Assembly: GCF_000425745.1 (NCBI RefSeq)
Contig: NZ_AUEA01000001.1
Span: 372,001-436,000, forward strand
Reading direction: 5' to 3'
DNA: 64,000 nt
From: Pseudomonas cremoricolorata DSM 17059 = NBRC 16634
Lineage (GTDB): Bacteria; Pseudomonadota; Gammaproteobacteria; Pseudomonadales; Pseudomonadaceae
Part shown: one piece after another, positions 26,116 through 35,189 of the stretch
Layout: the number at the start of each line of letters is the position of its first letter
Numbering within the stretch: the stretch's first letter is position 1
Notes under the pieces: model-generated
Database searches by the model: none
What the model was told of the DNA's origin: nothing
The model's input: the letters and a program-made list of their open reading frames with translations, nothing else
Made by a program: the position numbers and the translations under genes

Positions 26116-26308
26116 TGCCCGGATTTGACGCCAAACGGGTCTGATTGCCCCAATCTGGAACACGCCAGTAACGCGCCGGCCGGTATCTGTTACCGCTGCC
26201 GGCGCACTGGCCGGTGACACTCGATGATGTCGTTTCTGGACATGTTTCCCACGAGTGCTACCGAAATGCTCAGTGCATAGAAGCAAACGCGCTAGGACGC
26301 TGCTTTAC

Positions 26309-26334
26309 CTTTTCTTACAAGCTTATAAGAAAAG
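26309..26334. terminator. AT-rich hairpin downstream of sdaB, candidate terminator
   Basis: Perfect 9-bp arms CTTTTCTTA / TAAGAAAAG with an 8-nt centre. The left arm has T-rich and the right arm A-rich sequence, so it could work as a terminator in the minus direction (TTTTCTTA) better than in the plus direction. Role uncertain. Confidence 0.4.
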
Positions 26335-26397
26335 TCCATATTGACTGACGTTGAGGTCGTTTTTGGGCTTTGTTGAACGAACATCCAAAACAGGCAT

Positions 26398-26418
26398 GCC
26401 AATTGCGTTGCAATTGGC
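26398..26418. promoter_or_regulatory. perfect inverted repeat upstream of gbdR, candidate operator
   Basis: GCCAATTGC-GTT-GCAATTGGC, two perfect 9-bp arms around a 3-nt centre, 85-105 bp before the gbdR start codon. The dyad has the size of a homodimeric repressor or activator site. The regulator is unknown; AraC-type proteins usually prefer direct repeats, so another factor may bind. Confidence 0.45.
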
Positions 26419-26502
26419 AAAAGCCCCGCAAACGAACCGGGGCCATTACAAGAAACAGTGCCCGCCTGAGGCACACCCTGTATTTGTGTGAGGAGAATCA
26501 CG

Positions 26503-27609
26503 ATGTCGTCGTCCACCTCCGGGACCCAGTCCCAGAACCGCACAACACCCCAATCCATCGGGTTTCTCCTGCTGGACAACTTCACCCTCATTTCCCTGGC
26601 CTCGGCGGTCGAGCCGCTGCGCATGGCCAACCAGCTGTCGGGCCGTGAACTGTATCGCTGGCACACCCTGACCCTCGATGGCGGCCAGGTGTGGGCCAGC
26701 GATGGCCTGCAGATCACCCCGGATGCGGCCATGCATGCCGCGCCGACGATGGATACGGTGATTGTCTGTGGTGGCGTCGGCATCCAACGCACCGTCACAC
26801 GCGAGCACGTCACCTGGCTGCAGGCCCAGGCCCGCCAGTCGCGCCGCCTGGGTGCGGTGTGCACCGGCAGCTGGGCGCTGGCCTGTGCCGGTTTGCTCGA
26901 CGGCTTCGATTGCAGCGTGCACTGGGAATGTCTGGCTTCGATGCAAGAGGCCTTCCCGCGGGTCAACATGAGCACGCGCCTGTTCACTCTCGACCGTAAC
27001 CGTTTTACCAGCTCGGGTGGCACCGCGCCGCTGGACATGATGCTGCACCTGATCAGTCGCGATCACGGCCGTGAACTGTCGGCGGCGATCTCGGAAATGT
27101 TCGTCTACGAGCGTATTCGTAACGAACAGGATCACCAGCGCGTGCCGCTCAAGCACATGCTCGGCACCAACCAGCCGAAGTTGCAGGAAATCGTCGCGCT
27201 GATGGAAGCCAACCTGGAAGAGCCGATCGACCTCGACGAACTGGCGGTGTACGTGTCGGTGTCGCGTCGTCAGCTCGAACGGCTGTTCCAGAAGTACCTG
27301 CATTGCTCGCCGTCGCGCTACTACCTGAAGCTGCGCCTGATCCGCGCCCGACAGTTGCTCAAGCAGACGCCGATGTCGATCATCGAAGTGGCCTCGGTAT
27401 GCGGTTTCGTTTCCACCCCGCACTTCTCCAAGTGCTACCGCGAATACTTCGGCATTCCGCCGCGTGACGAGCGCGTCGGCTCCAACACCACCCAGCAGGT
27501 GGCGATGATGCCGATTCCTCAGGCCATGGTGTTGTCCCCGCACAGCGGGCCAATGGCGGCGCTGAGCCAAGCGCGCAACGAGTCGACCTTTGCCAGCGTG
27601 AGGCTCTGA
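26503..27609 (+). CDS. gbdR: glycine betaine-responsive AraC-type activator GbdR, 368 aa
   Basis: Transcription activator of betaine, dimethylglycine and carnitine genes. The N-terminal 210 residues form a class I glutamine-amidotransferase-like (DJ-1/PfpI) ligand domain (IGFLLLDNFTLISLASAVEP, GAVCTGSWALACAGLLDGF, with the nucleophile-elbow Cys). The C-terminal AraC DNA-binding domain has both helix-turn-helix units: LDELAVYVSVSRRQLERLFQ and VASVCGFVSTPHFSKCYREY followed by FGIPPRDER. Start at 26503 has aggag 9 nt upstream. It is flanked by genes it is known to control in P. aeruginosa. Confidence 0.93.
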   Translation: MSSSTSGTQSQNRTTPQSIGFLLLDNFTLISLASAVEPLRMANQLSGRELYRWHTLTLDGGQVWASDGLQITPDAAMHAAPTMDTVIVCGGVGIQRTVTREHVTWLQAQARQSRRLGAVCTGSWALACAGLLDGFDCSVHWECLASMQEAFPRVNMSTRLFTLDRNRFTSSGGTAPLDMMLHLISRDHGRELSAAISEMFVYERIRNEQDHQRVPLKHMLGTNQPKLQEIVALMEANLEEPIDLDELAVYVSVSRRQLERLFQKYLHCSPSRYYLKLRLIRARQLLKQTPMSIIEVASVCGFVSTPHFSKCYREYFGIPPRDERVGSNTTQQVAMMPIPQAMVLSPHSGPMAALSQARNESTFASVRL

Positions 27610-27663
27610 CAGCGCGGGCAGAACGCTGCGCCTGCACAGGGGTTTGAGCGCTGCTCAGTACCC

Positions 27664-27699
27664 TGTGGGAGCGGACGGCCCGCCGCTACCGCGATTCGC
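27664..27699. repeat. REP-like palindrome (copy 3, partial)
   Basis: tgtgggagcggacggcccgccgctaccgcgattcgcc carries the 'gggagcgg...ccgcgattcgcc' part of a Pseudomonas REP unit. It lies directly after gbdR. Confidence 0.55.
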
Positions 27700-27753
27700 C
27701 ACGAACACCTGCAGGCGCCGCTCACACACGTGTCGGCGCCACACTCGACAGCC

Positions 27754-28011
27754 TCAGCCGCGCTGCTGAAATTGCGCCAGGGCGGGCAGCAATTGTTTGT
27801 CTATGGCCTGGCGCACCGCTGGCAGGATGGTCGCGCCACCCTTGTACATGTCCTCGACCATGCCGCGCAGTGCGCGGGCGTTGGGTTCGTTCAATCCGCC
27901 AACGGCTTTGGCGCAGGCCTCGTCGGCCGTGGCGTCGGCGGGAATGCTGAAGCCCAGTGCGCGCAGGTGGCCGAGCAGGTCGTCCTGGTCGATCAAGTCG
28001 GTATGCATCAT
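27754..28011 (-). CDS. conserved hypothetical protein, 85 aa
   Basis: Small acidic helical protein, MMHTDLIDQDDLLGHLRALG..., with LNEPNARALRGMVEDMYKGG and AVRQAIDKQLLPALAQFQQ. I do not recognise a family. The start at 28011 has agagga upstream at a suitable distance; the next Met directly follows. No signal peptide or membrane segment. It lies between gbdR and the carnitine genes, facing gbdR. Related small genes sit here in other pseudomonads, which supports that it is real. Confidence 0.55.
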   Translation of the reverse strand: MMHTDLIDQDDLLGHLRALGFSIPADATADEACAKAVGGLNEPNARALRGMVEDMYKGGATILPAVRQAIDKQLLPALAQFQQRG

Positions 28012-28099
28012 GGGTGTCGTCCTCTGGCAGTGAGCGGTGAGCCGATTCTGTGACCTGCCCGGGAGCACAGCAAGGGCAGAATGCGTGCGTGGCAGCTTT

Positions 28100-28256
28100 G
28101 GCTAAGAACAGGTCGTTTACGGCTAACTGCCCCCTCACGCAAATCAGCACACTGAACCCATTCACGGTTTCCGGCGGGTTTGGTCACCCGCCTTCGCACA
28201 CAGTGGATGCTCGCTCTTGGCCCCGGATGCTCACGGCTTTCCGGGGTTATTTTTTT
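28100..28256 (+). ncRNA. candidate small RNA ending at a plus-strand terminator
   Basis: A strong plus-strand intrinsic terminator ends at 28256, yet all genes between 27.75 and 30.7 kb are on the minus strand. The stretch before it has a second stable hairpin, GGCGGGT-ttggtc-ACCCGCC (28173-28192), and an unpaired region in between. No reading frame of useful length runs to the terminator. The 5' end shown is a guess. This would be a plus-strand RNA of roughly 100-200 nt. No promoter close to consensus was found, which is the main weakness. Confidence 0.35.
28221..28256 (+). terminator. strong intrinsic terminator (plus strand) with no gene before it
   Basis: Stem CCCCGGA / TCCGGGG with a 12-nt loop, followed by TTATTTTTTT. 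On the minus strand no T-run follows the stem, so it does not serve the thioesterase gene located at 28283-28759. Confidence 0.75.
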
Positions 28257-28282
28257 AGCGGCAAGTGGCAAGTGGCAAGCGG

Positions 28283-28759
28283 TTAGCGCCGGTCCGGCAA
28301 GGCGAGCGCGCGGGCCCTGTGAACCGGGTGCGGCGCGTCGTGTTGTCCGCCTTCCAGCGCCTGCAACGCATTGACGCTGTGCGCCTCGAACGGCGCCGCT
28401 TTCGGCCCGGTCAGTTGCACATGCAAGAGCATCTGCTCGCTGGCCGCCAGCGCCTCGTCGAAGCCTGCGCGGTGCAGGCTGTGGTAGACCTGCACGCGTT
28501 TGTGATCGAAGCCGACGATTTGCGTTTCCACCCACACCTCGGTGCCGAGCTTCACTTCGTGCAGGTAGTTGATGTGCGCTTCCAGGGTGAACAGCGAGTG
28601 GCCGCTCTGCCCGCGGCTGTCGGCGTCCAGGCCGATGCGCTCCATCAGGGCGTCGGTGGCGTAGCTGAAGATCAGCAGGTAGTAGGCATCGCGCAGGTGA
28701 CCGTTGTAGTCGACCCAGTCGGCCTGAACCTCGGTGCGGTAGGTGATCAGTGCGGGCAT
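28283..28759 (-). CDS. cdhB: acyl-CoA thioesterase of carnitine catabolism, 158 aa
   Basis: Hot-dog-fold thioesterase, predicted to hydrolyse betainyl-CoA to glycine betaine. The catalytic Asp lies in QADWVDYNGHLRDAYYLLIF, the signature of 4-hydroxybenzoyl-CoA-thioesterase-like proteins; LEAHINYLHEVKLGTEVWVE follows. The C-terminal 25 residues (HPVHRARALALPDRR) look unstructured. It begins 10 bp after cdhA, last gene of the caiX-BKACE-cdhA-thioesterase unit. The name follows P. aeruginosa usage; the substrate is inferred from context. Confidence 0.85.
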   Translation of the reverse strand: MPALITYRTEVQADWVDYNGHLRDAYYLLIFSYATDALMERIGLDADSRGQSGHSLFTLEAHINYLHEVKLGTEVWVETQIVGFDHKRVQVYHSLHRAGFDEALAASEQMLLHVQLTGPKAAPFEAHSVNALQALEGGQHDAPHPVHRARALALPDRR

Positions 28760-28769
28760 CGAGTGTTCC

Positions 28770-29735
28770 TCATTCGCTGAAGGTCATGCCGTGCCTGGCC
28801 TTGCTGGTGCCGATCGCCTCCAGCACGGCCAGCAAGGTGTCGTCGCGGTAGCGTTCGAGCTCGGCGATGCTGCGTTCGCCCACTTGCGCTGCGGTGCCGT
28901 CGACCACCTCGTCGATCAACCGCTCGGTCAGTTCCGGCGCCGGCAGATAGGTCCACGGCAGCTTCAGTGCCGGGCCGAACTGCTGCATGAAATGGCGCAT
29001 GCCGGCATCGCCACCGGCCAGGGTGTAGGTGAGGAAGGTGCCCATGAACGACCAGCGCAGGCCGGCGCCGAAGCGGATCGCGTCGTCGATTTCACCGGTG
29101 GTTGCGACTCCGTCGTTGACCAAGTGCAGCGCCTCGCGCCAGAGCGCTTCGAGCAGACGATCGGCGATGAAGCCGGGGACTTCCTTGCGCACATGCAGCG
29201 GGCGCATGCCCAGCTCGGTGTAGATGCCTTTCGCCGCCTCGATGGCCTCGGGCGCGGTGCGCTGGCCGCCGACGATTTCCACTAGCGGCAACAGGTACAC
29301 CGGGTTGAACGGATGGCCGACCACGCAGCGCTCGGGGTGGCTGGACGACTCGTAGAACTCGCTCGGCAGCAGCCCGGACGTGCTGCTGGCGATGATCGCG
29401 TCGGGCTTGGCGGCGGCGCTGATTTTTGCGTGCAGGTCGAGCTTCAGATCGAGGCGTTCCGGGGCGCTTTCCTGGATGAAGTCGGCGTCGCGCACGCATT
29501 CCTCGATGGAGCTTACGAAGCTCAGACGGTGTTGCGCAGCGCCAGCTGCCAGGCCTTGTTTTTCCAGCGCTGGCCAGGCGTTTGCCACGCGTTGGCGCAG
29601 GGCCTGCTCGGCGCCGGGGGCTGGGTCCCAGGCGATTACGTCCAGGCCATGGGCCAGAGCGCGGGCGACCCAGCCGCTGCCGATCACGCCGCTACCCAGT
29701 GCGGCGAAGGTTTTGATGTGGGTGATGAAGGGCAT
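28770..29735 (-). CDS. cdhA: L-carnitine 3-dehydrogenase, 321 aa
   Basis: NAD-dependent oxidation of L-carnitine to 3-dehydrocarnitine. It has the 3-hydroxyacyl-CoA-dehydrogenase fold: Rossmann motif [15 protein letters not shown] (near residues 14-28), adenine-loop acid in VIAWDPAPG, then [11 protein letters not shown] and the catalytic H in [20 protein letters not shown]. The C-terminal helical domain includes [19 protein letters not shown]. The context (CaiX, BKACE, CdhR) separates it from other hydroxyacyl-CoA dehydrogenases. It has about 320 residues, so it is the short form without a fused thioesterase. Confidence 0.92.
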   Translation of the reverse strand: MPFITHIKTFAALGSGVIGSGWVARALAHGLDVIAWDPAPGAEQALRQRVANAWPALEKQGLAAGAAQHRLSFVSSIEECVRDADFIQESAPERLDLKLDLHAKISAAAKPDAIIASSTSGLLPSEFYESSSHPERCVVGHPFNPVYLLPLVEIVGGQRTAPEAIEAAKGIYTELGMRPLHVRKEVPGFIADRLLEALWREALHLVNDGVATTGEIDDAIRFGAGLRWSFMGTFLTYTLAGGDAGMRHFMQQFGPALKLPWTYLPAPELTERLIDEVVDGTAAQVGERSIAELERYRDDTLLAVLEAIGTSKARHGMTFSE

Positions 29736-29761
29736 AACGAATCCTCGGGGGTGTGGGTCTA

Positions 29762-29787
29762 TAGGAGCGGACGGTCCGGCGCTCCTA
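29762..29787. repeat. REP-like palindrome (copy 4) overlapping the end of the BKACE gene
   Basis: TAGGAGCG...CGCTCCTA with an inner CGG/CCG pairing. The right arm supplies the TAG stop codon of the gene at 29785-30678 on the minus strand. It lies in the 49-bp gap before cdhA. Confidence 0.6.
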
Positions 29788-30678
29788 CACGGAGCTGTGG
29801 GCCTTCAAGTTCATCTTCTGGCGGCCTTCAGCAGGGGTGAGCACGCGGGCGCCGAGGCGGCTGATGATCTCTACGGCGCGCTCCACCAACTGGCCGTTGC
29901 TGGCCAGCACGCCGCGGTCCAGGTACAGGTTGTCTTCCAGCCCCACCCGCACGTTGCCGCCGAGCAGCACTGCCTGGGCGGCCATGGGCATCTGCATGCG
30001 GCCGATGCCGAAGCCTGCCCAGGTGGCGCCGGTAGGCAGGTTGTCGACCATCGCCTTCATGGTCGCGGTGTCGGCAGGCGCCCCCCAGGGAATGCCCAGG
30101 CACAGTTGGAACAGCGGGTCATGCAGCAGGCCTTCCTTGATCATCTGCTTGGCGAACCACAAATGCCCGGTGTCGAAGATTTCCAGCTCGGCCTTCACCC
30201 CAAGCTCGGTGATGCGCTTGGCGCCCGCGCGCAGTTGCGCCGGGGTGGACACGTAGATCGAGTTGCCGTCGCCGAAGTTGAGCGTGCCGCAGTCGAGGGT
30301 GCAGATTTCCGGCAGCAGCGCTTCGACATGGGCCAGGCGCTCCAGCGGGCCGATCAGATCGGTGCCGGCGCCGAATTCCATCGGTGTTTCCCCTGGGCCG
30401 ATTTCCAGGTCGCCGCCCATGCCGGCAGTGAGGTTGACGATGATGTCCACATCGGCCTCGCGGATGCGTTCCATCACTTCGCGGTACAGCGCCACATCGC
30501 GGCTGAAACGCCCGGTCTGCGGGTCGCGCACGTGGCAGTGGACCACCGTGGCGCCGGCCTTGGCCGCCTCCACGGCAGCGGCGGCGATCTGTTCGGGGGT
30601 CACGGGTACCAGATGACTCTTGCTCGCGGTGTCGCCCGCGCCGGTCAGGGCGCAGGTGAGGATGATGTCGTGGTTCAT
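29785..30678 (-). CDS. cdhC: BKACE enzyme: 3-dehydrocarnitine cleavage (DUF849), 297 aa
   Basis: Beta-keto acid cleavage enzyme of the DUF849 family. It is predicted to react 3-dehydrocarnitine with acetyl-CoA to give betainyl-CoA and acetoacetate, as known for this genomic context. The zinc ligands are in [12 protein letters not shown] (two His) and the later His region; the N-terminus [14 protein letters not shown] holds the conserved substrate loop. The start at 30678 (MNHDIIL) has gga upstream; a longer frame from 30816 would overlap caiX. Flanked by caiX and cdhA in one minus-strand unit. Confidence 0.9.
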   Translation of the reverse strand: MNHDIILTCALTGAGDTASKSHLVPVTPEQIAAAAVEAAKAGATVVHCHVRDPQTGRFSRDVALYREVMERIREADVDIIVNLTAGMGGDLEIGPGETPMEFGAGTDLIGPLERLAHVEALLPEICTLDCGTLNFGDGNSIYVSTPAQLRAGAKRITELGVKAELEIFDTGHLWFAKQMIKEGLLHDPLFQLCLGIPWGAPADTATMKAMVDNLPTGATWAGFGIGRMQMPMAAQAVLLGGNVRVGLEDNLYLDRGVLASNGQLVERAVEIISRLGARVLTPAEGRQKMNLKAHSSV

Positions 30679-30737
30679 GGAGGTGTCCTGATGGGGCGGG
30701 GTAAGAGCGGTAGTCGCGTCGTTGCCGAAGGGTGAAT

Positions 30738-31664
30738 TCAGGTCGCCGGCTTGCCATCGAAGGTGGTCACGCCTTCGAGCCAGCGGGCTTTGTCCTGAGG
30801 GTGATCCTTGAGCCACTGGCGGGCCGATTCGAGGGGATTCTTGCGCTCGAGCAGCGGCTGCATCATGCGGCTCTCATCCTCGGCGCTGAAGGTCAGGTTG
30901 CTCAGCAGGCGGTAGGCATTAGGGCAGCGCTGGGCGTAGTCGGGGGCGGTGACGGTCCACACCGTGGCGCGGCCTTCGTCCGGGCCAAGGGCGTCTTCGC
31001 TGCCTGACAGGTAGACCATGCCGCCCTTGACGTTGACGTTCATCGGGTGCGGCTTCCAGCCGAAGAACACCACCGGCTCGTTGCGCCGTACCGCGCGGTC
31101 GACGGCAGCGAGCATGCCGGCCTCGCTGGATTCGACCAGCTGGAACTTGCCCAGGCCGAACTGGTTCTTGTCGATCATTGCCTTGATCTGGGTATTGGCG
31201 CCGGAGCCTGGCTCGATGCCGTAGATCTTGCCGCCCAGTTCCTTCTCGAACTTGTGGATATCGGCGAAGGTTTTCAGGCCCTTGTCGGCCAGGTACTGGG
31301 GCACGGCGAGGGTGGCGCGGGCGTCTTCCAGGCTGGGTTTTTCCAGCACCTTGACCTGCCCGGCATCGACGAACGGGGTGATGGTCTGGGTCATGATCGG
31401 GTTCCAGTAGCCCAGGAACATGTCCAGGCGCTGGTCGCGGATGCCGGCGAAGATGATCTGCTGCGAGGCGCTGGTCTGCTTGGTGCTGTAGCCCAGGTCA
31501 TCGAGCAGAACGTTGGCCATGGCGCTGGTGGCGATGACGTCGGTCCAGTTGACCACGCCCAGGCGCACGTTCTTGCACACGGCGGGTTCGGCGGCGTACA
31601 GCGGGGTAACGAGCAGGGTGCTCACGGCAAGGGACAACAGACTGCGGCTGATCGGGCGAGGCAT
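30738..31664 (-). CDS. caiX: carnitine-binding periplasmic protein CaiX, 308 aa
   Basis: Orphan substrate-binding protein of the OpuAC type that delivers carnitine to the ChoWV (CbcWV) core transporter. Signal peptide [20 protein letters not shown] ending YAAEPA. Family motifs [40 protein letters not shown] and [11 protein letters not shown] are visible and parallel those of ChoX. No permease or ATPase lies next to it, which fits its known role as an accessory receptor. First gene of the carnitine catabolic unit. Confidence 0.9.
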   Translation of the reverse strand: MPRPISRSLLSLAVSTLLVTPLYAAEPAVCKNVRLGVVNWTDVIATSAMANVLLDDLGYSTKQTSASQQIIFAGIRDQRLDMFLGYWNPIMTQTITPFVDAGQVKVLEKPSLEDARATLAVPQYLADKGLKTFADIHKFEKELGGKIYGIEPGSGANTQIKAMIDKNQFGLGKFQLVESSEAGMLAAVDRAVRRNEPVVFFGWKPHPMNVNVKGGMVYLSGSEDALGPDEGRATVWTVTAPDYAQRCPNAYRLLSNLTFSAEDESRMMQPLLERKNPLESARQWLKDHPQDKARWLEGVTTFDGKPAT

Positions 31665-31809
31665 GGTGGCTCTCCATCGGCAGGGCTGAATTCTTGTAGT
31701 TCGGCCTCTGTGGACCGTGAATACACGCTACGCTGGCCGCTGGCGGGGAAATCGCACCCTGGCGACCAACATTTGCACTGGAGCGACCAGCTGCGTCGCG
31801 GAGGCCGTG
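31665..31809. promoter_or_regulatory. caiX-cdhR divergent promoter region with 21-bp-spaced repeats
   Basis: The word GCGACCA occurs at 31762-31768 and at 31783-31789, 21 bp apart, each preceded by CTGG (ccCTGGcgacca, aCTGGAgcgacca). The reverse complement of the choX repeat is ACTGGATACGACC, which is close to the second copy here. This suggests a common AraC-type activator site serving both caiX and cdhR. Confidence 0.5.
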
Positions 31810-32757
31810 ATGGCTGAAATCATCGACTTGCTGTTAGTGCCGGGCTTCTCGGCCATGGGCTTTATCAGCGCCATCGAGCCGCTGCGGGTGGCCAACCGCT
31901 TTCGTGGCGAGCTGTACCGCTGGCGGGTGCTCAGCCTCGATGGTGGCGCGGTGCAGGCCAGCAGCGGCATGTCGGTGAATGCCGAACAGGCGCTGGGGCA
32001 GGGCGAGTCGGCGCGGTTGCTGCTGGTGGTCGCAGGCTTCGAGCCGCTGCGCAGTTTCACCCCAGCGCTGCAACAGGCGCTGCGCCGCCTCGACCATGCC
32101 GGGGTGGTGTTGGGCGGTATCGATACCGGGGCGATGCTTCTGGCCGAAGCCGGCCTGCTCGACGGCTACCGCGCCACCGTGCACTGGGAAGCGTTGGAGG
32201 CATTCAAGGAGCGCTATCCGCGCTTGCAGCCGACCCAGGAGCTGTTCGAGATCGACCGCCGGCGTATCACCTGCGCCGGTGGTACGGCCTCGATCGACCT
32301 GATGCTCGACCTGATCGCCCAGGCCCACGGCAGCGACCTGGCCGTGCAGGTGTCAGAGCAGTTCGTGCTTGGTCGGATTCGTCCGCGCCAGGATCACCAG
32401 CGCATGGAAATCGCCGCCCGCTACGGGCTGCGCAACAAGAAGCTGGTGCAGGTGATTGGCGCGATGGAAAGGCACACTGAAACGCCGCTGGATATCCAGG
32501 CCCTGGCCGATGCCGCGGGGGTGACGCGGCGCCAGTTGGAGCGGCTGTGCCAACTGCACCTCAAGCAGACACCGAGCGGCCTGTACCTGAACATCCGCCT
32601 CGACAAGGCGCGCCAGTTGCTCAGCCAGAGCGACCTCAGCGTGACCCAGGTCAGCCTGGCCTGCGGCTTCGAACTGGCGTCGTATTTCACCCGCTGCTAC
32701 AAGCGCCGCTTTGGCCACTGCCCGCGCGAGGCGCGGCGTAGCGCGCTCGGTGCCTGA
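31810..32757 (+). CDS. cdhR: carnitine-responsive AraC-type regulator CdhR, 315 aa
   Basis: Activator of the carnitine genes. The N-terminal part is a DJ-1/PfpI-like ligand domain (IIDLLLVPGFSAMGFISAIE, GGIDTGAMLLAEAGLLDGY). The C-terminal AraC domain has LADAAGVTRRQLERLCQLHL and VSLACGFELASYFTRCYKRR followed by FGHCPREARR. It is a paralogue of GbdR in this window. The ATG at 31810 (MAEIIDLL) was chosen; earlier in-frame starts would translate the regulatory repeats. Divergent from caiX. Confidence 0.9.
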   Translation: MAEIIDLLLVPGFSAMGFISAIEPLRVANRFRGELYRWRVLSLDGGAVQASSGMSVNAEQALGQGESARLLLVVAGFEPLRSFTPALQQALRRLDHAGVVLGGIDTGAMLLAEAGLLDGYRATVHWEALEAFKERYPRLQPTQELFEIDRRRITCAGGTASIDLMLDLIAQAHGSDLAVQVSEQFVLGRIRPRQDHQRMEIAARYGLRNKKLVQVIGAMERHTETPLDIQALADAAGVTRRQLERLCQLHLKQTPSGLYLNIRLDKARQLLSQSDLSVTQVSLACGFELASYFTRCYKRRFGHCPREARRSALGA

Positions 32758-32781
32758 GTCGGCGGCGAGCGGGCAGGGGCG

Positions 32782-33183
32782 TTATTGCTGGGCGAGCGAC
32801 TGCAGGTATTCCGAGCGGTCGTCGCTGCGCAGCGCCAGGCAGGTGTTCAGCGCCGCTTCATAGGCCTTGCTGCCGGGTTGCTCGGCGAAGGTTTCCAGCT
32901 TGCAGTCGGCATCGCGCAGTTGCATCCACTGGGTTTGCGCGGCTTGCAGGCGGGCGCTGAGGTCGCTGACCTTGCTGCTTTGATTGGGGTACTGCTCGCG
33001 CAGGCGCTGCAGCAAGTCATCGAACGCCGACTTCAATTCACGCTCGGCGGTTTGCCGGTTGAATGCGGCGCAGGCGTACGTCTGTTGCTCGGTGTCGACG
33101 TTGTCGCACGGAGTGCTGTCTTCTTCGCCGGCCTGGGCGCCTGTCATCACCCCCAGTAGAACCAGCCATACCATTGCTTTCAT
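32782..33183 (-). CDS. DUF1311 / LprI-like periplasmic protein, 133 aa
   Basis: Small secreted protein. Signal peptide MKAMVWLVLLGVMTGAQAGE (start at 33183; a longer frame adds a basic, non-conserved 30 residues). The mature part has the DUF1311 (lysozyme inhibitor LprI-type) pattern: a first Cys in STPCDNV, CAAFNRQTAERELKSAFDDL, then a coiled-coil-like helix and ADCKLETFAEQ and NTCLALRSDDRSEYL with two more conserved Cys. Likely role is in the envelope; lysozyme inhibition is a family-level idea only. It converges with cdhR. Confidence 0.8.
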   Translation of the reverse strand: MKAMVWLVLLGVMTGAQAGEEDSTPCDNVDTEQQTYACAAFNRQTAERELKSAFDDLLQRLREQYPNQSSKVSDLSARLQAAQTQWMQLRDADCKLETFAEQPGSKAYEAALNTCLALRSDDRSEYLQSLAQQ

Positions 33184-33472
33184 CGACTTTCTCCAACGCC
33201 ATCCCGGCCTTCGACCGGGGATTCTCGCAGAGGGGTGGCGGCGGCGAAACCCATGGCGGCGAATGTTCATCAAAAGCGACCTCCAGCGGCGTTATCGAGA
33301 CTGGCTCTCATCGCCCCAGGCCGCGCCAGAGCGCCCTTTGTCGGGCATTGACGCTTTCGGCAAACCCCCTGTCGTTTTTGTATCGGGGCGTCGCAAGTGA
33401 CAGGCATATGCTGGCCCCAAAGCGCCGGCAGACAGTTTGGCGCGAGCTCACTATATAAAAGGGGACAGCCTG

Positions 33473-34450
<978 letters not shown>

Positions 34451-34459
34451 GGGCGTATT

Positions 34460-34565
34460 GGGGCGGCTTTGCCGCCCATTGCGGGTGAACCGCAGCGGCG
34501 GACCGTCCGCTCCTACACACCTCTGTAGGAGCGACGCAAGTCGCGATGGCCTGCAAAGCAGGCCC
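34460..34565. repeat. REP doublet (copy 5)
   Basis: Starts with the palindrome gggcggctttgccgccc, then 'gtgaaccgcagcggcggac...cgctcctaca' and an inverted unit 'tgtaggagcgacgcaagtcgcg', followed by the dyad ggcctgcaaagcaggcc. Same layout as copy 2 near 21.1 kb. It separates the M19-like gene from the DUF5943 gene. Confidence 0.8.
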
Positions 34566-34643
34566 ACCCCACCGCCACCTGATCAACACCAAAAGCCCCA
34601 CCGGCTTTTGCATCCCAATAAAAATTTCTGGAGTTGAGTTTCC

Positions 34644-35174
34644 ATGGCCAAGATCGCCCCGCAATTGCCAATCGAAGTCGACAGCGAGACCGGTGTCTGG
34701 ACCAGCGACGCCTTGCCGATGCTGTACGTGCCGCGTCACTTCTTCGTCAACAACCACATCGGTATCGAAGAAGTGCTGGGCGCCGACAAGTACGCCGAGA
34801 TTCTCTACAAGGCCGGCTACAAGTCCGCCTGGCACTGGTGTGAAAAAGAAGCCGAGTGCCATGGCCTGGAAGGCGTCGCGGTGTTCGAGCATTACATGAA
34901 GCGCCTGAGCCAGCGCGGCTGGGGCCTGTTCGAAATCCAGGCCATCGACCTCGACAAAGGCACCTGCGAAGTCAAGCTCAAGCACTCTGCCTTCGTCTAC
35001 GTGTATGGCAAGTGCGGCCGCAAGGTCGATTACATGTTCACTGGCTGGTTCGCCGGTGCCATGGACCAGATCCTCGCTGCCCGTGGCAGCAACATCCGCA
35101 CCGTGGCCGAACAGGTCTACGGCGGATCCGAAGAAGGCCACGAAGATGGCCTGTTCGTCACAAAGCCGTTGTAA
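34644..35174 (+). CDS. DUF5943 (V4R-like) protein of the dimethylglycine operon, 176 aa
   Basis: Conserved partner of dgcA with unknown function. The sequence shows the V4R/4-vinyl-reductase-like pattern used by small-molecule sensor domains: VLGADKYAEILYKAGYKSAW, VAVFEHYMKRLSQRGWGLFE, KLKHSAFVYVYGKCGRKVDY and MFTGWFAGAMDQILAARG. Three Cys (CEKEAEC and YGKC) could bind metal or a cofactor. It lies 15 bp upstream of dgcA with its own aattctggagttgag leader. It may be an assembly or sensing subunit for dimethylglycine demethylase; this is inference. Confidence 0.75.
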   Translation: MAKIAPQLPIEVDSETGVWTSDALPMLYVPRHFFVNNHIGIEEVLGADKYAEILYKAGYKSAWHWCEKEAECHGLEGVAVFEHYMKRLSQRGWGLFEIQAIDLDKGTCEVKLKHSAFVYVYGKCGRKVDYMFTGWFAGAMDQILAARGSNIRTVAEQVYGGSEEGHEDGLFVTKPL

Positions 35175-35189
35175 GCCGGAGAAACCGTC

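Larger units (their letters stand above)
26116..26502. promoter_or_regulatory. 387-bp region between sdaB and gbdR
   Basis: Contains two clear dyads, listed separately: an AT-rich hairpin at 26309-26334, probably the end of sdaB, and a perfect 9-bp inverted repeat at 26398-26418 upstream of gbdR. The gbdR Shine-Dalgarno is aggag, 9 nt before the ATG. No gene is supported. Confidence 0.6.
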
